Shown: piece after piece, positions 62,847 through 64,000 of the stretch
Position numbering within the stretch: position 1 is the first letter of the stretch
How the letters are laid out: the number at the start of each line of letters is the position of its first letter
Assembly: GCA_030654015.1 (NCBI GenBank)
Contig: JAURYI010000092.1
Location: forward strand, 1 to 64,000
Source of the DNA: Methylococcales bacterium
GTDB lineage: Bacteria > Pseudomonadota > Gammaproteobacteria > Methylococcales > Methylomonadaceae
Direction of reading: 5' to 3'
Length of the DNA: 64,000 bases
Translations under genes and position numbers: made by a program
The notes under the pieces: model-generated
What the model was told of the DNA's origin: nothing
The model's input: the letters and a program-made list of their open reading frames with translations, nothing else
Databases searched by the model: none

Positions 62847-63815
62847 ATGCTGGACAGTCATCCGCGCACCCAATTGTGCTTGATGCTTAAACAATACGGT
62901 CAGATTATCATGACTGACCCCAAACGCTGTAAAGCTCTATTAAGTGACTTAGCACCCGAACACCGCTTGGAAACCTATTTACTCATCACCGCTTTAGAAC
63001 AGAAAATCACCGATGATTTGCTAAAACCTAATCATTTAATGCCTATCAACATTCGCTTGGAACGCTTAACACAAACTTTGCGTGATGCTGTCGGTATTGA
63101 AGAAGAATACGCTTATTGGGCAGTGGAATCATGGGCATTAGCCTTGGGTATAATTACGCAACCGTTGCCGACAGCAACACCGACCCCACCTGCTCTGCCC
63201 ATTGCACCGACGATACTTTTACCGCCATCAAACCCAGCACTACCGCCTAAACGAACGCGCCGCATCCCGACCAATGTCCTGTTTATCGCGTGGCTGCTTG
63301 CGGGTATTTTTATCATCACGGTAGTTGCATTTTCTGCAAAAACGCACTCAAACAATAAGATGACTAAAGCACCCGTCACCACAGAACTATCAACAACGGC
63401 TGAACCCGTGGACGCAGAACCAAGCGATCCGTGGACACAAAACAACTTAGGGGACTTGTATTATGACGGTCGCAGCGGCTTTGCAGTGGACTACCAACAA
63501 GCGGCACAATGGTATCGTAAAGCCGCCGAACAAGGCAGCATCGCAGGACAATGCAATTTAGGTTTTATGTATGCCAACGGTTACGGCGTAACGAAAGATT
63601 ATCAGCAGGCGGTGTATTGGTATCGCAAAGCCGCTGAACAAGGCAGTACCGATGGGCAGAATAATTTAGGGGTGATGTATGAAAATGGCTACGGTGTAAC
63701 GAAAGACAGCCAGCAAGCCGAACTTTGGTATCGCAAAGCCATTGAACAAGGGCATTATGGCGCACAGGAATCATTAAAACACCTGCTTGAAAGCAGTAAT
63801 GCCATTAACAATTAA
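62847..63815 (+). CDS. Sel1-repeat membrane protein
   Basis: A 322-residue protein with three parts. Residues 1-105 are an all-helical cytoplasmic domain (RCKALLSDLAPEHRLETYLL) like those found in some bacterial signalling proteins. A Pro-rich linker leads to one membrane helix (143-163). The C-terminal periplasmic region (about 190-310) has three Sel1/TPR-like repeats (NNLGDLYYDG, CNLGFMYANGYGVTKDYQQA, NNLGVMYENGYGVTKDSQQA). Adjacent repeats are nearly identical in DNA, indicating recent duplication. An AGGA lies upstream of the ATG. It is probably a protein-interaction scaffold; partners are unknown. Confidence 0.82.
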   Translation: MLDSHPRTQLCLMLKQYGQIIMTDPKRCKALLSDLAPEHRLETYLLITALEQKITDDLLKPNHLMPINIRLERLTQTLRDAVGIEEEYAYWAVESWALALGIITQPLPTATPTPPALPIAPTILLPPSNPALPPKRTRRIPTNVLFIAWLLAGIFIITVVAFSAKTHSNNKMTKAPVTTELSTTAEPVDAEPSDPWTQNNLGDLYYDGRSGFAVDYQQAAQWYRKAAEQGSIAGQCNLGFMYANGYGVTKDYQQAVYWYRKAAEQGSTDGQNNLGVMYENGYGVTKDSQQAELWYRKAIEQGHYGAQESLKHLLESSNAINN

Positions 63816-63997
63816 GGCTTGAATCTGTTTAACAAATCCTCTACTTCATCGGCATAATCAATAAAAAAAGCAGACTGTGGTTGCTGCAAAAAACGTGTAT
63901 AGCCATCTATAACATTAGTATCGGTCGCATCAAGCCTGTTAAAACCCATCGTCCAATCTGAAAAACGCCTTTGTTGAATTGAATTTTTATATACCAA
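63812..63997 (-). CDS. partial protein at the right edge, unrecognised
   Basis: A minus-strand frame open to the window edge, at least 61 residues. The visible C-terminus (FFIDYADEVEDLLNRF) overlaps the Sel1 gene stop by four bases in convergent orientation. Protein-like composition suggests it is the end of a real gene, but no family is recognised. Confidence 0.4.
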   Translation of the reverse strand: MVYKNSIQQRRFSDWTMGFNRLDATDTNVIDGYTRFLQQPQSAFFIDYADEVEDLLNRFKP

Positions 63998-64000
63998 TAT

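Noticed and set aside
63420-63790. CRISPR-like repeats near the right edge
   Set aside because: The repeats are contiguous coding Sel1 units of 36 residues with no spacers.

Overview
This is a 64 kb stretch of an AT-leaning chromosome from a free-living gammaproteobacterium. The evidence is the sdhB-sdhE pair, glutathione-type glyoxalase I, the pdxA-rsmA neighbourhood, dnaJ-dapB order and FecI/FecR/TonB signalling. The dispersed palindromic repeats, bacteriohemerythrin, arsenosugar-type genes and several envelope export systems recall Thiotrichales or Methylococcales, but that placement is a guess. No phage, plasmid, CRISPR, rRNA or tRNA was seen. Nearly all of the window is coding.

Layout. 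0-5.3 kb: glgA, an HI0933-type flavoprotein, gloA, a small PepSY membrane protein and an unpaired efflux adaptor. 5.3-12 kb: a tight five-gene minus-strand operon (fused membrane/spermidine-synthase-like protein, ArsS, ArsM, HlyD-type adaptor, outer-membrane factor). It looks like an organoarsenical (arsenosugar-type) synthesis unit joined to an envelope exporter. 12.2-25.5 kb: cold-shock protein with a long leader, FtsX-like permease, glycine-zipper lipoprotein, pyrE, dynamin-like GTPase, trmB, ABC exporter, fatty acid desaturase, a ThiS-ThiG fusion, aroG and folA. 25.6-33 kb: asparaginase, then two tandem sibling small RNAs on the minus strand, then a minus-strand run (FAD oxidoreductase, cbiA, pdxA, PLD-like protein, rsmA). 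33-41.7 kb: GFA protein, carboxylesterase, a complete type I secretion system (ATPase, adaptor, TolC), dtd, dapB and dnaJ. 41.8-49.5 kb: a CheB-CheR-PAS-GGDEF-EAL signalling locus broken by a frameshift, bacteriohemerythrin, sdhE, sdhB and a glutaredoxin/CcdA-like membrane protein. 49.8-55.4 kb: an iron-uptake locus (FecI sigma factor, FecR split by an in-frame amber codon, TonB receptor, PepSY reductase-like protein, small coiled-coil protein). 55.4-61 kb: a complete RND efflux operon. 61-64 kb: NUDIX, CinA-like and Sel1-repeat proteins.

The main observations beyond gene calling are: the compact arsenic-methylation/export operon; the tandem sibling sRNAs carrying an anti-Shine-Dalgarno (UCCUCC) loop; palindromic repeats that sit in frame inside three efflux-pump genes (one identical to an intergenic copy); a 119-bp MITE-like element present twice with solo ends; and two broken signalling genes (cheB/cheR frameshift, fecR nonsense codon). 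All functions are read from sequence motifs alone; no searches were run.
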